DNA from: Combretum micranthum
Taxonomy: Eukaryota > Streptophyta > Magnoliopsida > Myrtales > Combretaceae
Direction of reading: 5' to 3'
Assembly: GCA_024138025.1 (NCBI GenBank)
Contig: JAMXBD010000711.1
Location: 496,001 to 560,000, forward strand
DNA: 64,000 nt
Shown here: in pieces, positions 11,830-24,856 of the stretch
Position numbering within the stretch: position 1 is the first letter of the stretch
Layout: the number at the start of each line of letters is the position of its first letter
Notes under the pieces: model-generated
Told to the model about the DNA's origin: nothing
The model's input: only the letters and a program-made list of their open reading frames with translations
Database searches by the model: none
Position numbers and translations under genes: made by a program

Positions 11830-11924
11830 TACCTACCAAGCCAAGTCTCCCTACGACATCCCTTATTAGACTCAATCTTCTAAGCCCTATCACTAGCCTA
11901 GAAGATCGGCCCATGGAATTAAAT

Positions 11925-12461
11925 TGGGCCAAAAACCCAATACCAAATTGACCCTCTACAGAGTGTAAGAATACGTAGTAAGAAAAAGTAGAGATAGTGA
12001 AATGGTAACGAATAGTAGTAAATAGTAACTTGAATAGTAAACAAGACAAATAATTTACCAATAATAAGGAAAATACGTGTAAAAAGGCTATATCTGATAT
12101 TTTTAGAAGCTGAAAAATTTTATAACTGATATTTTATGATTCCTCATCTTATTATGAGTCTAATATGTTATCGGATTATTTTCATAATTTTGCGTACCAT
12201 GACCCTATTTTCAAAAACTGATCCTGATAAGGTCCGAGACAAGCGAATTTTCAACGAATCTAATTTTTTTATGTTACGTCACATTATTTCAAACTATAAT
12301 CTATGATTATCTCAATTCTATTATTTTAGGTTTTCTAGAGTGCGATTGTCGGATCCAGATACTCTAGTTCCTAAGGTAAACTTAAGTTGACTTGAGGGTT
12401 TCTAGTTTGACTTATGGTTCAAGGTTTATGCATGAAACTCATCACAATTTAAGGGTTTATA
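11925..12461 (-). mobile_element. Truncated family A LTR (A3)
   Basis: This matches the 5' portion, on the minus strand, of the large LTRs at 18784-24847 and 46525-54796. Shared stretches include 'aagtagagatagtgaaa', 'ggctatatctgatattttta' and the terminus 'ttaagggtttata' (compare A1 'tcaagggtttata'). About 0.2 kb just inside that terminus is missing compared with A1, and most of the LTR is absent beyond the junction with the duplicated block. Confidence 0.6.
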
Positions 12462-12735
12462 GTAGTAGCTATCTTCTCCTTCACACATCCTGTAAAATTT
12501 GATTTGATAAATGAAGATGAATTTGAGAAAGGGCTTTTTGGTCCTACGTTGTTTTTCTTTAGGTGACCATGACAAAGGCATCTTCTCAAACCCTAATAAC
12601 GCATCATTTAAATCCATCTGTGCAAGAACTACTCACCTCTTGACCTGTCATAGGGAAAATCTTATATTTCAATCCAACAAGGGAGTATTATATCTCAAGG
12701 TTGTCATTCTGGAGGAAAAAAAAAAACCAAACCTT
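12462..12735 (-). mobile_element. Copia internal remnant next to its primer site
   Basis: On the minus strand this lies just downstream of the LTR and primer site at 12736-13216, where the leader and gag of a copia element should be. Short open stretches exist on both strands, but none reads convincingly as gag. The element is cut off by the family A LTR fragment. No second LTR was found. Confidence 0.35.
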
Positions 12736-12748
12736 TGTCTTTGATACC
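12736..12748 (-). other. Primer binding site of a copia LTR
   Basis: The minus strand reads TGGTATCAAAGAC three bases after the LTR end. This is the usual tRNA-Met-complementary start (TGGTATCAGAGC) with two changes. Confidence 0.65.
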
Positions 12749-12751
12749 AAT

Positions 12752-13216
12752 TTGTCATAAACAGTTATGAAAAATAATGGTAAAAACATAAAGTAAAGCA
12801 TACACAAGATTTATATAGAAACTCTTGACAGAAAAAACAATGGTAGAGGAGAGAGGAGAGAGATCGCTAATGTTGAAGGAGTATAAGAAGATGTGTATAC
12901 AAATCATCTAGTCAATCTGAAATCAAAACTTAACTCATATCATTCAAAACCTTGACAAGACAACACAACATCTATATATGTGTGTGTAAGCTGTTGCAAA
13001 GGCTAGTGACCTAAATCCGCCAGCCAATATTTCAAAGCCAACGTCAGCATGAAGGCTAGAAGCTTACAATGGAAGGCTGGCGGCATACATGAAGGTACTG
13101 TCCTTGCTAAACCATTGCTCTCGGAAATAATTTCAAGAATTCAAGACCAGCTCAAGGCCAGCGATGTACACTTCAAAACTAACGGTTTTGACTGTATTTA
13201 GGTCACACATCCAACA
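12752..13216 (-). mobile_element. Copia-type LTR (5' LTR, minus strand)
   Basis: On the minus strand the segment begins TGTTGGATGTGTGACC and ends TGACA, then the primer site follows. It is 465 bp long. The promoter-proximal half (about 13010-13190) is GC-richer, with 'ggctggcggcatacat' and related words, and a 'tatatatag' tract follows at about 12972. It abuts the start of block copy II. The partner LTR is missing. Confidence 0.65.
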
Positions 13217-14129
13217 ATCCAGATATACACATGTATTTTATTTAGCACCACCATTTTCATCGGCATCTAACCGAGTATCTTCTATAAGCACCTCCATCAA
13301 CACTGAAAATGAAAAAAAGGAGCCCTAAGAATCTTTTATATATTTCCTACTCATTCTACAATTGTAACACACTAAGCCATCTTCTTTCCAAGAATTAAAA
13401 ATCATCACAGAGTGAAACGGATTTTAAAGAGATGTTGGACTCCTCTAAAATGCTTGCGCACAACTCTCCTAAAGCCATTGCCGGCAAATCAAGTTCCAAT
13501 AATGACTGTGTTTGAAAAAATCTCCTAAATTCTAAAGATGAGGTGAAAAAATCACTTTTGACGGTCCTTATAATAATATTAATTCATTTATGGATACACA
13601 ATTTTGGAAACAAAGAACAAAGGTGAAAGGTTAGGTTATATGATCTTATAGACAGCTAAATTATTACTACCCAAAGAAGATAAATACGAAGGCAACTAGT
13701 TGGCTTCTTTTGCATAAAGGCTGGGTTATATGATCGTTTAAGCTACATGTGATAAGGATGGAGATGAGGATGGAAATTATTTATTAAGATAAGATGGCTA
13801 GAAGGATAGCTAACCTATAAGCCATCCTTGTCGGGCAACATAATGCATATTAAAAATTTTTCATTTTCCACTGATGATCAGTTTAAGATTCTTCTATCCT
13901 TTTACATAGCTAAATCGCATAATAGTTGGTGACATTTGACAGATAATAAAGGTAAATGACAATCTGCGCGACATCATCTTCAATCTAGCATCATCCAAAT
14001 TATTGTCTAGATTTAAGAAACCATACATGCTTGAAGTAAGAGACACAACGTGGTATATGAGGCCGTAGTTGTTGCTAGAGCCACCATGATTGACTTTAAA
14101 GTTGATAAATGGTTTTTGGTTTATTAATA

Positions 14130-14172
14130 ACCCCACATGGAAAAATCATTGAGAAATGGACTTATATATAAG
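14130..14172 (+). promoter_or_regulatory. USE + TATA promoter-like module, copy II unit 1
   Basis: ACCCCACATGG (14130-14140), 24 nt, TATATAAG (14165-14172). Confidence 0.45.
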
Positions 14173-15349
14173 ATAAGTTTAGAGCAAAGCAATATTGAAG
14201 AAGAAAAAACTATGAAGGAGCTATGAGCTTACATTGCTAGCTTCTATGGGCTTCGCTTAAATATAAATTTAAAATTCTTTTAAAAAATAATATTAATTAT
14301 AATAAAATAAAATAAATTATCATGAAAATATAAATAGGAAATATTAAGTTGCCCCTTTAGAATAAAAATATAAATAAAAAATTATAAGAGGCTATGTCAG
14401 TTATAAAGTTAACATCGTTAAGTGAGGTACCAAAAATGGCCTTGATAAGTGCAATTAGGTACTGTAATTGAACTTTTAAAAATTCATGTACCTAATTACA
14501 CTTTTTGACAATGTTCAAATACCAAGTTCGACATTAACCAATTAAAAAATAATATACAATAATTTAAAGAGATACATATATTTTTGAGTTTTTTTTAATA
14601 TGTAAAAAAAAAATCATTTTGAGGTCACCAACCCAGCATTCCTCGTTGAATTTAATTAAAAAAAAAAAGATAAAAGATAAAATTGGAAATGCTTCTATTG
14701 ACTTGCTTCACAACCCTAGTCATATAATAAGAAACGATTGTCATAAGAAAATTTTGTGGCACAATCTATTGAAAAACATACGATAGGAAGATAAATTACT
14801 CATTGATGGATACACTCCATTTTGGAAATAAAACACAGAGGTGAAAGGTTAGTTTATATCTTGTAGAGAGCTAAATTACTCACTACCCAAAGAAGATAAA
14901 TATGAAGGCAGATTGGTTGGCTTCCTTTGCATAAAGGTTAGGTTATATGATTATTTAATTGGCATGGGATGGGGATGGGGATGGGATGGGATGGAAATTA
15001 TTTATTAAGATAAGATGGCTAGGAGGATAGCTAACCTGTAAGCCATCCTTGTGGGTCAACATAATGCGCAATTAAAATTTTTTCATTTTCCACCAATGAT
15101 CAATTCAAGATTCTTCTATCCTTTTACCTAGCTAAATTGCATAATAGTTGGTGACATTTGATAGATAATAAAGGCAAATGACAATCTACGTGACATTATC
15201 TTTGATCCAGCATAAGCTAAATTATTGTCAAGATTTAGTAAACCACGTGCTTTAAGTAAGAGACATAATGTGGTGGATGAGGTTGTAATTATTGCTAGAG
15301 CTGCCATGATTGACTTTAAAGTTGACAAATGGTTTTTGGTTTATTATTA

Positions 15350-15392
15350 ATCCCACAGGGAAAAGTCGTTGAGAAATTGACTTGTATATAAG
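15350..15392 (+). promoter_or_regulatory. USE + TATA promoter-like module, copy II unit 2
   Basis: ATCCCACAGGG (15350-15360), 24 nt, TATATAAG (15385-15392). The USE core is partly degraded. Confidence 0.4.
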
Positions 15393-18300
15393 ATAAGTTT
15401 AAAGCAAAGCATTGTTGAAGAAGAAAAGTCTATGAAGGGGCTATAGGCTTGCATTCCTAGCTTGTATGGGTTAGGGCTTGAATATAAGTTTAGAATTCTT
15501 TTCAAAAATAAAATAATATTAATTATAATGAAATAAAATAAATTATCATGAAAATATAAATAAAAAAATATTAAGTCTCCCCTTTAGAATAAAAAATTAT
15601 AAGAGCCACATCAATTGATATGTGTCATATTAGTTTGTATGTCCACGTCATCAATGGAATTAACATTGTTAAGTGAAGTACCAAAAATAGTCTCGAAAAG
15701 TTGTACTGAAGTTGAACTTTTAAAAGTTTAGGTATCTAGTTGTCTTTTTCGGTAAAATTCATATGCCAAATTTGACATTAACCCATTAAAAATAATATGC
15801 AATAATTTAAAAAATATATATATTTAAGTTTTTTTTTTAATATGTAAAACAGATCATTTTGAGGTCACGATCCCAACATTCCTCGTTGAACCTAATAGGA
15901 AAAAGAAAAACATATGAAGAAAAAACTGGAATTGCTTCTATCGACTTGTTGCACAAACCTAGTCATATAATAAGAAATGATTGTCACGGCAAAATTTTAT
16001 GTGATCAGCTAATCAAAAACAAATGATAGGAGTGACAATAAAAAGCTGAAAATTTATTTTATTTTATTTCTTTTGAATGGTCTTAGCCGGTGAAGGGTTA
16101 ATTCCGTTATGTGGGTAAGTTAAGGACCACAAATGAATGCAGAAGATTTTGCTAATTCTATTTACTTTCTTAAGAGTGTAGTTCATGCTTATTGCAATCA
16201 AAGTTTTGCAATCCTCAAATTACTATCATTATGATTATTAGATTGATCGCAATAATTGGTAACTAAAATATAATAAAAAAATAATTTAAGTCAAAGTTAA
16301 ATTTTAACATCTCTTTTATAGAGCTTGGAATGAGTCTCTTACATGATAGTCATCTTGTATGTCAAACAAAATACTTTTGTACAAAAAAAAAATATTGAGT
16401 GAATGATACACGTTATGTGGATGTCCTCGTGGTACATAACTTGCAACTATATACTAACACATAAACAATGTAGTTGTTAGTTTTCAAAATAATTACTACC
16501 TACACACTCATGTGTTAAGAAACCATGCATTGGTAATTAATTATACTCATGTTATATAATACCCACCAAATCTTTTTTCAATTTCATATATACAAGAAAT
16601 TGGATAATTGGATAATTGTATAAATTGGAGGCATAGGGGTAGACTAATCTATAAATCTCATATCTATACAAATAGATATATTCTTGGTCAGGTCATCCTC
16701 TTAAGGATCCCTAGGTAATTTTTTTTTTTTAAATTAATATGATGTTATTATCATCAAAATAAATAACAAAAATAAATATATAATAAAAATAATGTAAAAG
16801 TTAAATTAATAGAAAACGCAAATAAAACAAATAACATTTAATGTTCATACTATTTTTCACGTGAAAAGAAATTATTAATTATATGTTTACAATATTTAAT
16901 GCGTTGTTGACAATGCTACATGTGATAAATACAATTTAAAACCACCATGTCTCATGCTTTTTATAGAGTGTCACTAAGAGAAGCTTCTAAACAATGTATG
17001 ATTTCTTTTTTTTTTTTTTTTTTTGAACTCTACTCTTTTAGAATGTTATTCTAATCTCATGTTACTTATATTTCAACTTAATAAAGACATGTTTATCTAT
17101 AAATAATTATACAACCTTGATAGTATTGTAAGTATATGGATTAAATAGTAATATATTCTTCGGCCATTTTATATCTAAAGTTTTAATTTCTTTTGATATA
17201 AAGTTTTAATTTTTTATTTTTTTTCAAAGTAGATGAGTCTTGACCCGTCCTTACCCGCTTCAAACCTAGTGAATCAATGGGCTTAGATCCACCTCGTATC
17301 AATCTAGGTTGGTCGCGGGTCTCTTATTTGTATACCTGACTCAGGAGACATCTTGATCCAACTTGTTTTAACATAAAACTTGGTAATAGTTCTTTCAATT
17401 TAAATAAGCATGATATTTTGTATGGCTTTACGTGAACATACGAAGGGCTCTAATAAAACTGATGTTAATTTTGAACGGTAGTGGTAGTTTTGAATAACGT
17501 GCATGCTTAAATGTTAATGAGAACACTTAAATCTTAAAAAGAAATCAACTTGCTTATTGCATGAATGATTAGATCATATATTAAAGATAGAATGGAGGCA
17601 TTATGAAACATTTCCAACATTTATTATACTAATCTCGCCATATGTGTGATTATTTTAACATGTGGCTAGCAAGCTAAACACGTTGACTTGAATAAGACGT
17701 TGAATTGTGTCACTACTTTATTTGGAGAACCAAAGTAACTCAGCATTTTAATATTATATATATATATATATATAGTATGGCCATGTCTGTAGAAAAGCTT
17801 CAACAATGCTACCACACCACATGATTAGTCAGTGACTTATAGATTTTTATAATATATCTCATCTAAATAGTTTTATAAAATCTACACATTATTCCTACTA
17901 CTTACTCAAAAAATATTCATAATTTTCCACCACTCATCTGGATACAAAACATATTAATACCAATAAATTTTTTTCCCATATGTACCAGATGAATGATAAT
18001 TTCAATGTATGAATGCTCCACAAATATTTACTTATGAGGTTGACAGGAAATTATTTAAAAAAGGTAAGAATTTTAAGATTTGGAGCATTAGTCTAGCAAA
18101 TGCAAAGATTAGTTGACTAAATGCCTCAAAAGTCGTGGCATATGTGGACACCACAATAAAATATTGTAAGAAGAAGGCGAAATCAAATCATTTGGATTAA
18201 AAGGAAAGCTTTCCACTATTGACATTTTTATCGAGTTGTTTTGAGTACTAGAGATTTTTTTAACAATAATATATAGCATTCGAATAAAAAGAAGCCCATA

Positions 18301-18514
18301 AGAAAAATAATAGATACAAAATTTACTCTAAATCATGTTAAGTGCCGTAGAAAGCCCTTAGAAAGGTATGGATTGCCATGCAGATGATCTTAGGAAGACT
18401 AAAAAAGCAATTTATAAGGCTCTTACCTTTCTTTTATTTATTTTATTATTTTTCCAAAAGCAATACCAAATGAGGCTTTAAAAGGTTTATTGATGCCATT
18501 AGCAAAAAGAATTG

Positions 18515-18650
18515 AAACAAAAGTTATGTGACAAAAAATTAGTAAAAGAAATCCTATTTCTATAAATAGAATCAGCGGTGATGATTTTAGTGACAAAAAT
18601 TTATGTTTATATATAAAATTATGTCTCTAAAGCCTACTTTTCTTGTAATG
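18515..18650. mobile_element. CACTA-like miniature remnant (block copy II), right end kept
   Basis: This is homologous to 11700-11829. It lacks the left terminus but ends 'tctctaaagcctacttttct' then 'tgtaatg', a mutated version of the TTTCTTGTAGTG terminus at 23871-23882. No target duplication could be assigned. Confidence 0.45.
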
Positions 18651-21600
18651 AATGAATAAAGCTCAAAATCATATTCACTCTAGCCTAATCCATCCAAGAT
18701 GCTCTAAGTTTTAGGTTGAAAACTAAAGATCCAATAGTAACTTGTTCAATACAAGGCCTATAGTGGATTTAGGCATTGCCTAGTGTCATACCCCAAAGGG
18801 TATCCCAGACGTGGCGGTCCACCACATACAGTATTAAAACTTAAGAATGACTTCCTAAAGTCATGCAAAAGCTTCAACACCGTAAGTAAGGCGTCTATCA
18901 CAAAAATAGGAGACTCTAGTGGATGTGTAGTTCGAGATAGTAAATATAGCATACAAGAAATCTAGATAGCTATCCAACTTCAACATTATAGAAATATGGT
19001 GCTTACATTATCTTAGGGCATTCCCCCAATAAATCTCCAAAGAACACAATATCAACTTAGTTTTTCATATAAATGAACAATACTTGAACCAAAAGATATT
19101 AAAAGAAATATATTCTAAGATCTTCAAAAGGATTTCCAAAAGCTTCCGTCAACATAATCTCACTTGGATATATGAAGTCCTCGAGCATAAGAGATATTGA
19201 TCTTGTTTCATTAAATGTCTATCAGGTGTAAGCTTAACTAGCTTAGTGAGAATATTCATGGATTAACGTACTCATATCAATAAACTCAAATAAGTTATTA
19301 AACAAGCATATAAATGAATCAAGCAAGTGAACAAGCAATACATATGATCTATTGGAAATCATATGTTTTGAATTGATTTACCCCTCCATTCGATGGTTAG
19401 GTGTTTCAGGCTTTTTAAAACCCATCTTTGAAATCCAACTTATATAGTTTATTTCTGGCTCCTACTCGCCCATCCTGAAATAGTTCTTTTTTGCTCCCAT
19501 TCATCCATCCTTAAATGGTTCTTTCATGCTTCTATTCGCCATCTTGCAGACTTACGGGTTCCCGCAAACCTCACTACTATCCTCTTGTCCCATCGAGCAT
19601 AGCAGCTAATGTAATGAGGCTAATCTACGTGATATGTATGATTCAATTAATATAACTCATAATATATTATTAAAGTAATTTAAAGGCAATCACAAAATTT
19701 GCATACATTCCAGCATAATAATAATAAAACACAATTTATTAACAACACTTCATGTCTTGGTATGCTTAGCATTCTTTCAAGCAATATTATCATGCATAAT
19801 CCATTTTCATCATTCCTTACTTCTAGTGCCTTTAGCTACAAGCACAAACAAGTACGTAAAGGTAGGAGATAAACTCACTCGGCCATCTTTGCTACAGTTC
19901 TTTACTCTTAATAGTCCTCTGAATATGGATTCTCCTAAGCTTCGTTACCTAAATGAAAGAAATACCCGGAATGAGTATTTCGTGGGAATTCTACTTGAAC
20001 TTTCTAATTCTATTCTAGTATTTGCGTTAAAATCGGATGGAAGGAAATTCCAACTTAAAATGGTCATAACTTGCTCATTTAATTTCAAAATTTTCTCATA
20101 TTATATATCGTTTTCTATCTACTCGAAAAGATCTATTCATTTCTAAGGTTATTTTTGTCATAAAAAGCCATTTGGGTTACAAATCACCACGTTACATAAT
20201 AGTTATGAATTTTATAGCCCTCAAAATATGATTTTCCAAACTTTTCTTTACTCAAAAAATCCTTAAACAAAATACATGTATATTTGTATAGTTGAAAAAT
20301 CCTTTGAATATATATATATACTCATATTGTATGCGTAATTTTTGTAGTGTCGTCTCAACATTGATTTTTCACAAAACAATTTATCTTTAAGAGTTTTAAA
20401 AGATGAAACTTTGAAAATTTTTCCTTTTTAAATTACTAGAAGGAAACTTAAAAATTCTTGGGTTGTTATAAGTGAGTGTTTTTCCTATTATAATTCCATT
20501 TCCTAACTTTTCGAAAGTATATTAATTTCCAAAAATTTGGTTAATTAAGTTATCTACCAACTTTATTTCTAGTTATTGAAAAATAAGCTTTTCAAAATTT
20601 TCCTTAAGTTGTTAGTGCGGTCTAATATTTGAAGTTATGCTAAATGTATGTTTTCCTCCTATTTTTATATTCTTTTTCTTTAGAAAATAAGTTTACTTTT
20701 AAAACTTTACTTTCTTGGTAAATTTTATTTTTCTAAATTGGTTTCTAAAATAGTGAGTTGATTTATCTTGATTTGAAAAACTTGTTTTATTCCTAATGTT
20801 TATCAAGTGGTGGCATAATGCTTTTAGATAAGTTCCTAAGAAAAGCTTTCCTAATAAAGAATTGACAATATTAGAACTTAGCAAAAATTTCATTTTAACT
20901 TTGAAAAGAGAATAATAGTATTAAAAACTAAGTCTTGTAGAAGCTTTTTTAGTAAGTGATTTTCAAAGTCTATGATGAACCTATTTAAGTTTTATAAAAG
21001 ATATGGTTGGATTAAAATCTCAAGGTTAATGCTAAAATTATCTGTACGGAGTATTTAGTTCTGATTTATAAGAGAAAAGAGTTGCTTTTATTATTTAGAG
21101 AAACCTTTATTACTAATACTTTAAATTTTATGATTAGCTTGTCTAAGCTTTTGAAAAGAATTAAAAACAAAACTTAGATTTCTTGTTGAAAAATCCTTTG
21201 TTAAGAAATTTAGTTTACTTTTCTTTGTTTAAGAAATACCCATTTTTATTTTTATTAAAACAATAACATTCTAATCATGCATGAATATGATTATATAACA
21301 ATGAAAAAGTAAGAATAATACATATCAAGATAGACAGAAATATATAAGCAAATAAACATAATAATATGGTCAAGTATTGAGGACCTTAGCTTTATCAAGG
21401 TATCGTGGTCAAGTATTAGGAGCCTTAGCTTCATCAAGGCTTCCTAGGACTAAGAATAGATTAGTCCCAAAAAAAAAAAAAAAAAAGAAAGAAAGAAAAG
21501 AAAAAGTAATAATAAAAGTAAGTTAGAGAGTTAGTGAGCATTTAGGCTCTGAGAAATATAGATATACATATAATAATATATATAAAGTTAGATTAGGAGC

Positions 21601-21944
21601 ATAATAACAATAATATAACAAAATAATATAATCGATATTCTTGGCATGTACAAGAACAAAATATGAGCATGTTGTTGCTTCTACAACTCACATGAGTCTT
21701 TGAGAAACAATACCATGGTCATACTAAATTACATGACATGGGTAAATGATTGATGATAGAAGTTTACCTAAGAGTGTTTTTGAATGGAAAGAAGATGGTA
21801 GATGAAAGTGGTATTATGTGAGCAGTAGGAATGGTAGATGGTTTATATGTAGTAAGGAATTTTGGGAAAGATTGGATGGAAAAGAGTTTTTGTAGAGAGA
21901 ATTTGTGAGAGAGAAGTTGTGAAGAAATTTTGGAAGAGTTTTGT

Positions 21945-23882
21945 CACTACTAGAAAACTAGCCTTTAGAGATAGAAAATTTGCGACGGAAAATTTATGTC
22001 TCTAAAAAAATGAATTAGAGACAGATTTGCGACGGATTTATGATGACATGAATTATGAATAATCTTCTAATTTTTATATGCTTTTGCGACGGAATTTGCG
22101 ATGGATTACACATTGATTTGCGACGAAAATTTTTCCGTTGCAAATTTGTCTCTGATTTTAGAGGGAAATAAATTATTTTAGCATCAATTTCTATTTTTTT
22201 AATTCTGTTGCAAATTTGTCTCTAAACTAAATTATTACATATATGTATATATAAATAATTATGTTTAAAATTTATTTTAAATTATACATATCTAATATAA
22301 TATATATAAATGTGCATTATATAATAAGGACATATATTATATTTGTAAATTAATTTTATTATATAATAACTATAATATGTATAATCATTTGTTATTTACA
22401 ACTAATTATATATATTTTATTTATAATATATTTAACATTACATTACATATTTATATATAATAAAGTATAAATTAAAAATAGTACTTAAAACATAAATATT
22501 ATATTTTATCTTATTATATATTCTTTTACATAATAACTTATATAAAAACTCAAATTATACAACTTAATAAAATAGTGTAAATAATAATATAATATGTTAT
22601 ATGCAAGTAATATCATAAAATACTAATTAAAAATAAAGTATATTTCAATAATAATATATGTAAAATAAAATAATTAATATAAAATGTAAACTTAGTATAT
22701 TTAAACAAATACAAATATATAAATAATATATTATATTTTAATAATATATTAATAAAAAATATATATTCATATTATTTATAAATTTTTATTATATATTTAT
22801 TATGACTATTCATATATTTTTAATATAAAAAAATTTATTATATATATCTTACATAATTTATATTTACATACTATATTTTATTTAAAATATAATAACATAT
22901 TTCGGGAAAAAATAATATACTATGTAAAAATATAGTATATTAAGTAATAAAATATGTAATATATAATAAATAGTTAAATATATTTAAATTGTGTATTATA
23001 TTATTTTATTAATATAATAATGAAAAATATATTTTTGTATTGTTTACATTATATTATAATTTATTAAGTGCAACAAAAATGAAATAAAAAAATAAACACA
23101 TTAATTAAAAATATACAATTTATTAATTTAATATAAAATATTAAATAACTAATGTAAAAAGTATAATTATATATATATCATTAAATATATAAAATTTATA
23201 TGTATAACATTATTTATATTTACATAATATATAATATTTTTTAATAATAATATCATATTTGGAAAAAAAATTATAATATACTACTGAAAATATTATATGT
23301 TTATAATAAATATATAATTTAAAATAATTATTATAAAAGTAAACATTGTATATATTAATATTATATATTATTTTAATAAAATATTAATGAAAAATCCTTA
23401 ATAAATATGTAAAGTGAAATTATAAAATAAAAATAAACTATAAAAGATATATAAAATGTTTTATATAGTTATAATATTGTAAATTGTGGTATCTCTTAAA
23501 TAAACAATAGTGGAACTTTACTCATGAAGATACGAATTGGTTTATCGGTTTAGTGCTTGTGAAGGATAAATAAGAGGCAAATGTGTATTTTTTTAATAAT
23601 TTGTCTTAGAATCATAGACAAATTTGCGACGGAATAATTTTATTTAATATTTACTAATTGGATATTTAAAAATAACTAATTATAAAACAGAGACAAATTT
23701 GCGACAGAAATTCCGTAGCAAATTTGCGACGGAAAATAAATCTGTCTCTAAAAGAATTAGTGACGATGATTTTTGAAACAGAAATTTGCGACGGAAATTC
23801 TGTCTCTGAAAGTCTTTAGAGATATATTTTTCACTTTCAGAGACAGAATTTTTTGTCTCTAAAGCCAAAATTTCTTGTAGTG
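21945..23882. mobile_element. CACTA element, 1.9 kb, inside LTR A1
   Basis: The left end CACTACTAGAAAACTAGCC and the right end, reverse complement CACTACAAGAAATTTTGGC, are inverted repeats. The 3-bp duplication TGT is perfect (21942-21944 and 23883-23885). The allied LTR A2 has the empty site 'gagttttgttatgtaaaa' at about 53856. Both ends carry many 'tttgcgacggaa' repeats. The interior is nearly pure A/T and encodes nothing, so this is a non-autonomous element. Confidence 0.88.
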
Positions 23883-23925
23883 TGTTATGTAAAATGAATG
23901 TGTAAAAGAAGTAGAGGAAATGAAG

Positions 23926-23933
23926 TATTTATA
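23926..23933 (-). promoter_or_regulatory. Putative LTR A1 TATA box
   Basis: TATAAATA on the minus strand, matching the box at the same place in LTR A2 (53905-53912). It would drive leftward transcription of the LTR. Confidence 0.45.
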
Positions 23934-24856
23934 GAATTTTGAATTGAAAATTAGATGCAATAAAATAAATTGAGAAAAGAGAGAGAAGGGGCCGGCAGCA
24001 TTGTAAGGGAGGAGAGAGTGTTTTAATTAAATTTTGTATGTTTGTAATGAAAAAAAGTAATGTGTAAGGTATGATGTAAATAAAATTGTATTGGAAATGT
24101 AAAAGTGTAAGAAATAAGTGTATAGGTAGTAGGAAATAGGTTGTAAGAAAAAGTAGAGATAGTGAAATAGTAATAAATAGTAGAAATAGTACTATGAATA
24201 GTAGTCTAGACAAATAAAATACTGATAGTAATAAAAAAAGTGTAAACAAGCTATATCTGATATTTTTAGTTATCGAAAAATTGTGAAACTGATATTTTTG
24301 AAATCCTTGTATAATTGCAAGCCTTTTGGTGTTATTGGAATATTTTTACTATTTCGAGCTTCGAGACGTGCTTTTTGAGGACTGATCACGTTCAGGTTCG
24401 AATCGAATCGAATCGAATTTTGGCAAATTTGATCTTTTTAAGCTATCTTATATTATTCCGAACTATAATCCATCATTAACTTATTTCTATTGTTCTCAAG
24501 TTTCAAGCGCAGGATTACAAAGTTGAAACTGCTAGATTGTCTTGATCTTTGTTGACTTTTGAAACTCCAGTTTGATTAGGGTTAAGGTTTATTTCAACTT
24601 TACCCTAGAAATTGAGGGGCTTACATTAGGGATTGGATAGATGGATTGTCTCATGTTCGGGTTTTGAGTTGAACGATTATTGAATTTTCTATTTTTTTTA
24701 ATATTATCTTTTTCTTAAGGCCTTGAAATTCCGTGTTTGACATTGTTTAGGGTTCAATTTTATCTTGGGTTAGCTTTTAAGATTTCGATTTGGTATTTTA
24801 ATTTCAAAACCATTTTCTAAAAATTATGAAAAATTCAAGGGTTTATACCTAATGAG

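Larger units (their letters stand above)
13221..16030 (+). repeat. Tandem array, block copy II (2 units plus a partial)
   Basis: Unit starts at 'aatatgtaaaa' lie at 14597 and 15839, giving a full unit of 1242 bp. The order inside each unit is the same as in copy I. An imperfect inverted repeat around 'aattaggtac' and 'gtacctaatt' is clear at about 14450-14500. The reading-frame segment is present at 13622 and 14840 but is broken by indels in both. Confidence 0.7.
13221..18632. repeat. Large duplicated block, copy II
   Basis: This copy is collinear with 818-11829 but shorter. It lacks the hAT and CACTA insertions and has two full array units plus a partial third. It has about 130 bp extra near 16628-16760, containing 'ggatccctaggtaa', and about 370 bp extra near 17665-18036, containing a (TA)n tract. 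Comparing the two copies fixes the ends of the insertions in copy I. Confidence 0.75.
18784..24847 (-). mobile_element. Solo LTR, family A copy A1 (about 4.1 kb net)
   Basis: The plus strand starts TGTCATACCCCAAAGGG and ends 'tcaagggtttata'. Flanks are CCTAG (18779-18783) and CCTAA (24848-24852), a 5-bp duplication with one mismatch. Removing the nested CACTA element and its duplication leaves about 4123 bp, close to the 4109 bp of copy A2. A TATA box on the minus strand, followed by a C-rich, T-rich leader and an AG/GTAAA-like site, suggests minus-strand orientation. The very long LTR fits the Tekay/Del type of Ty3-gypsy, but without coding sequence this is inference. Confidence 0.75.

Noticed and set aside
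17755..17775. (TA)n tracts here and near 417, 51345 and 50785 as regulatory sites or array elements
   Set aside because: They are ordinary AT microsatellites, common in plant intergenic DNA, with no associated structure.
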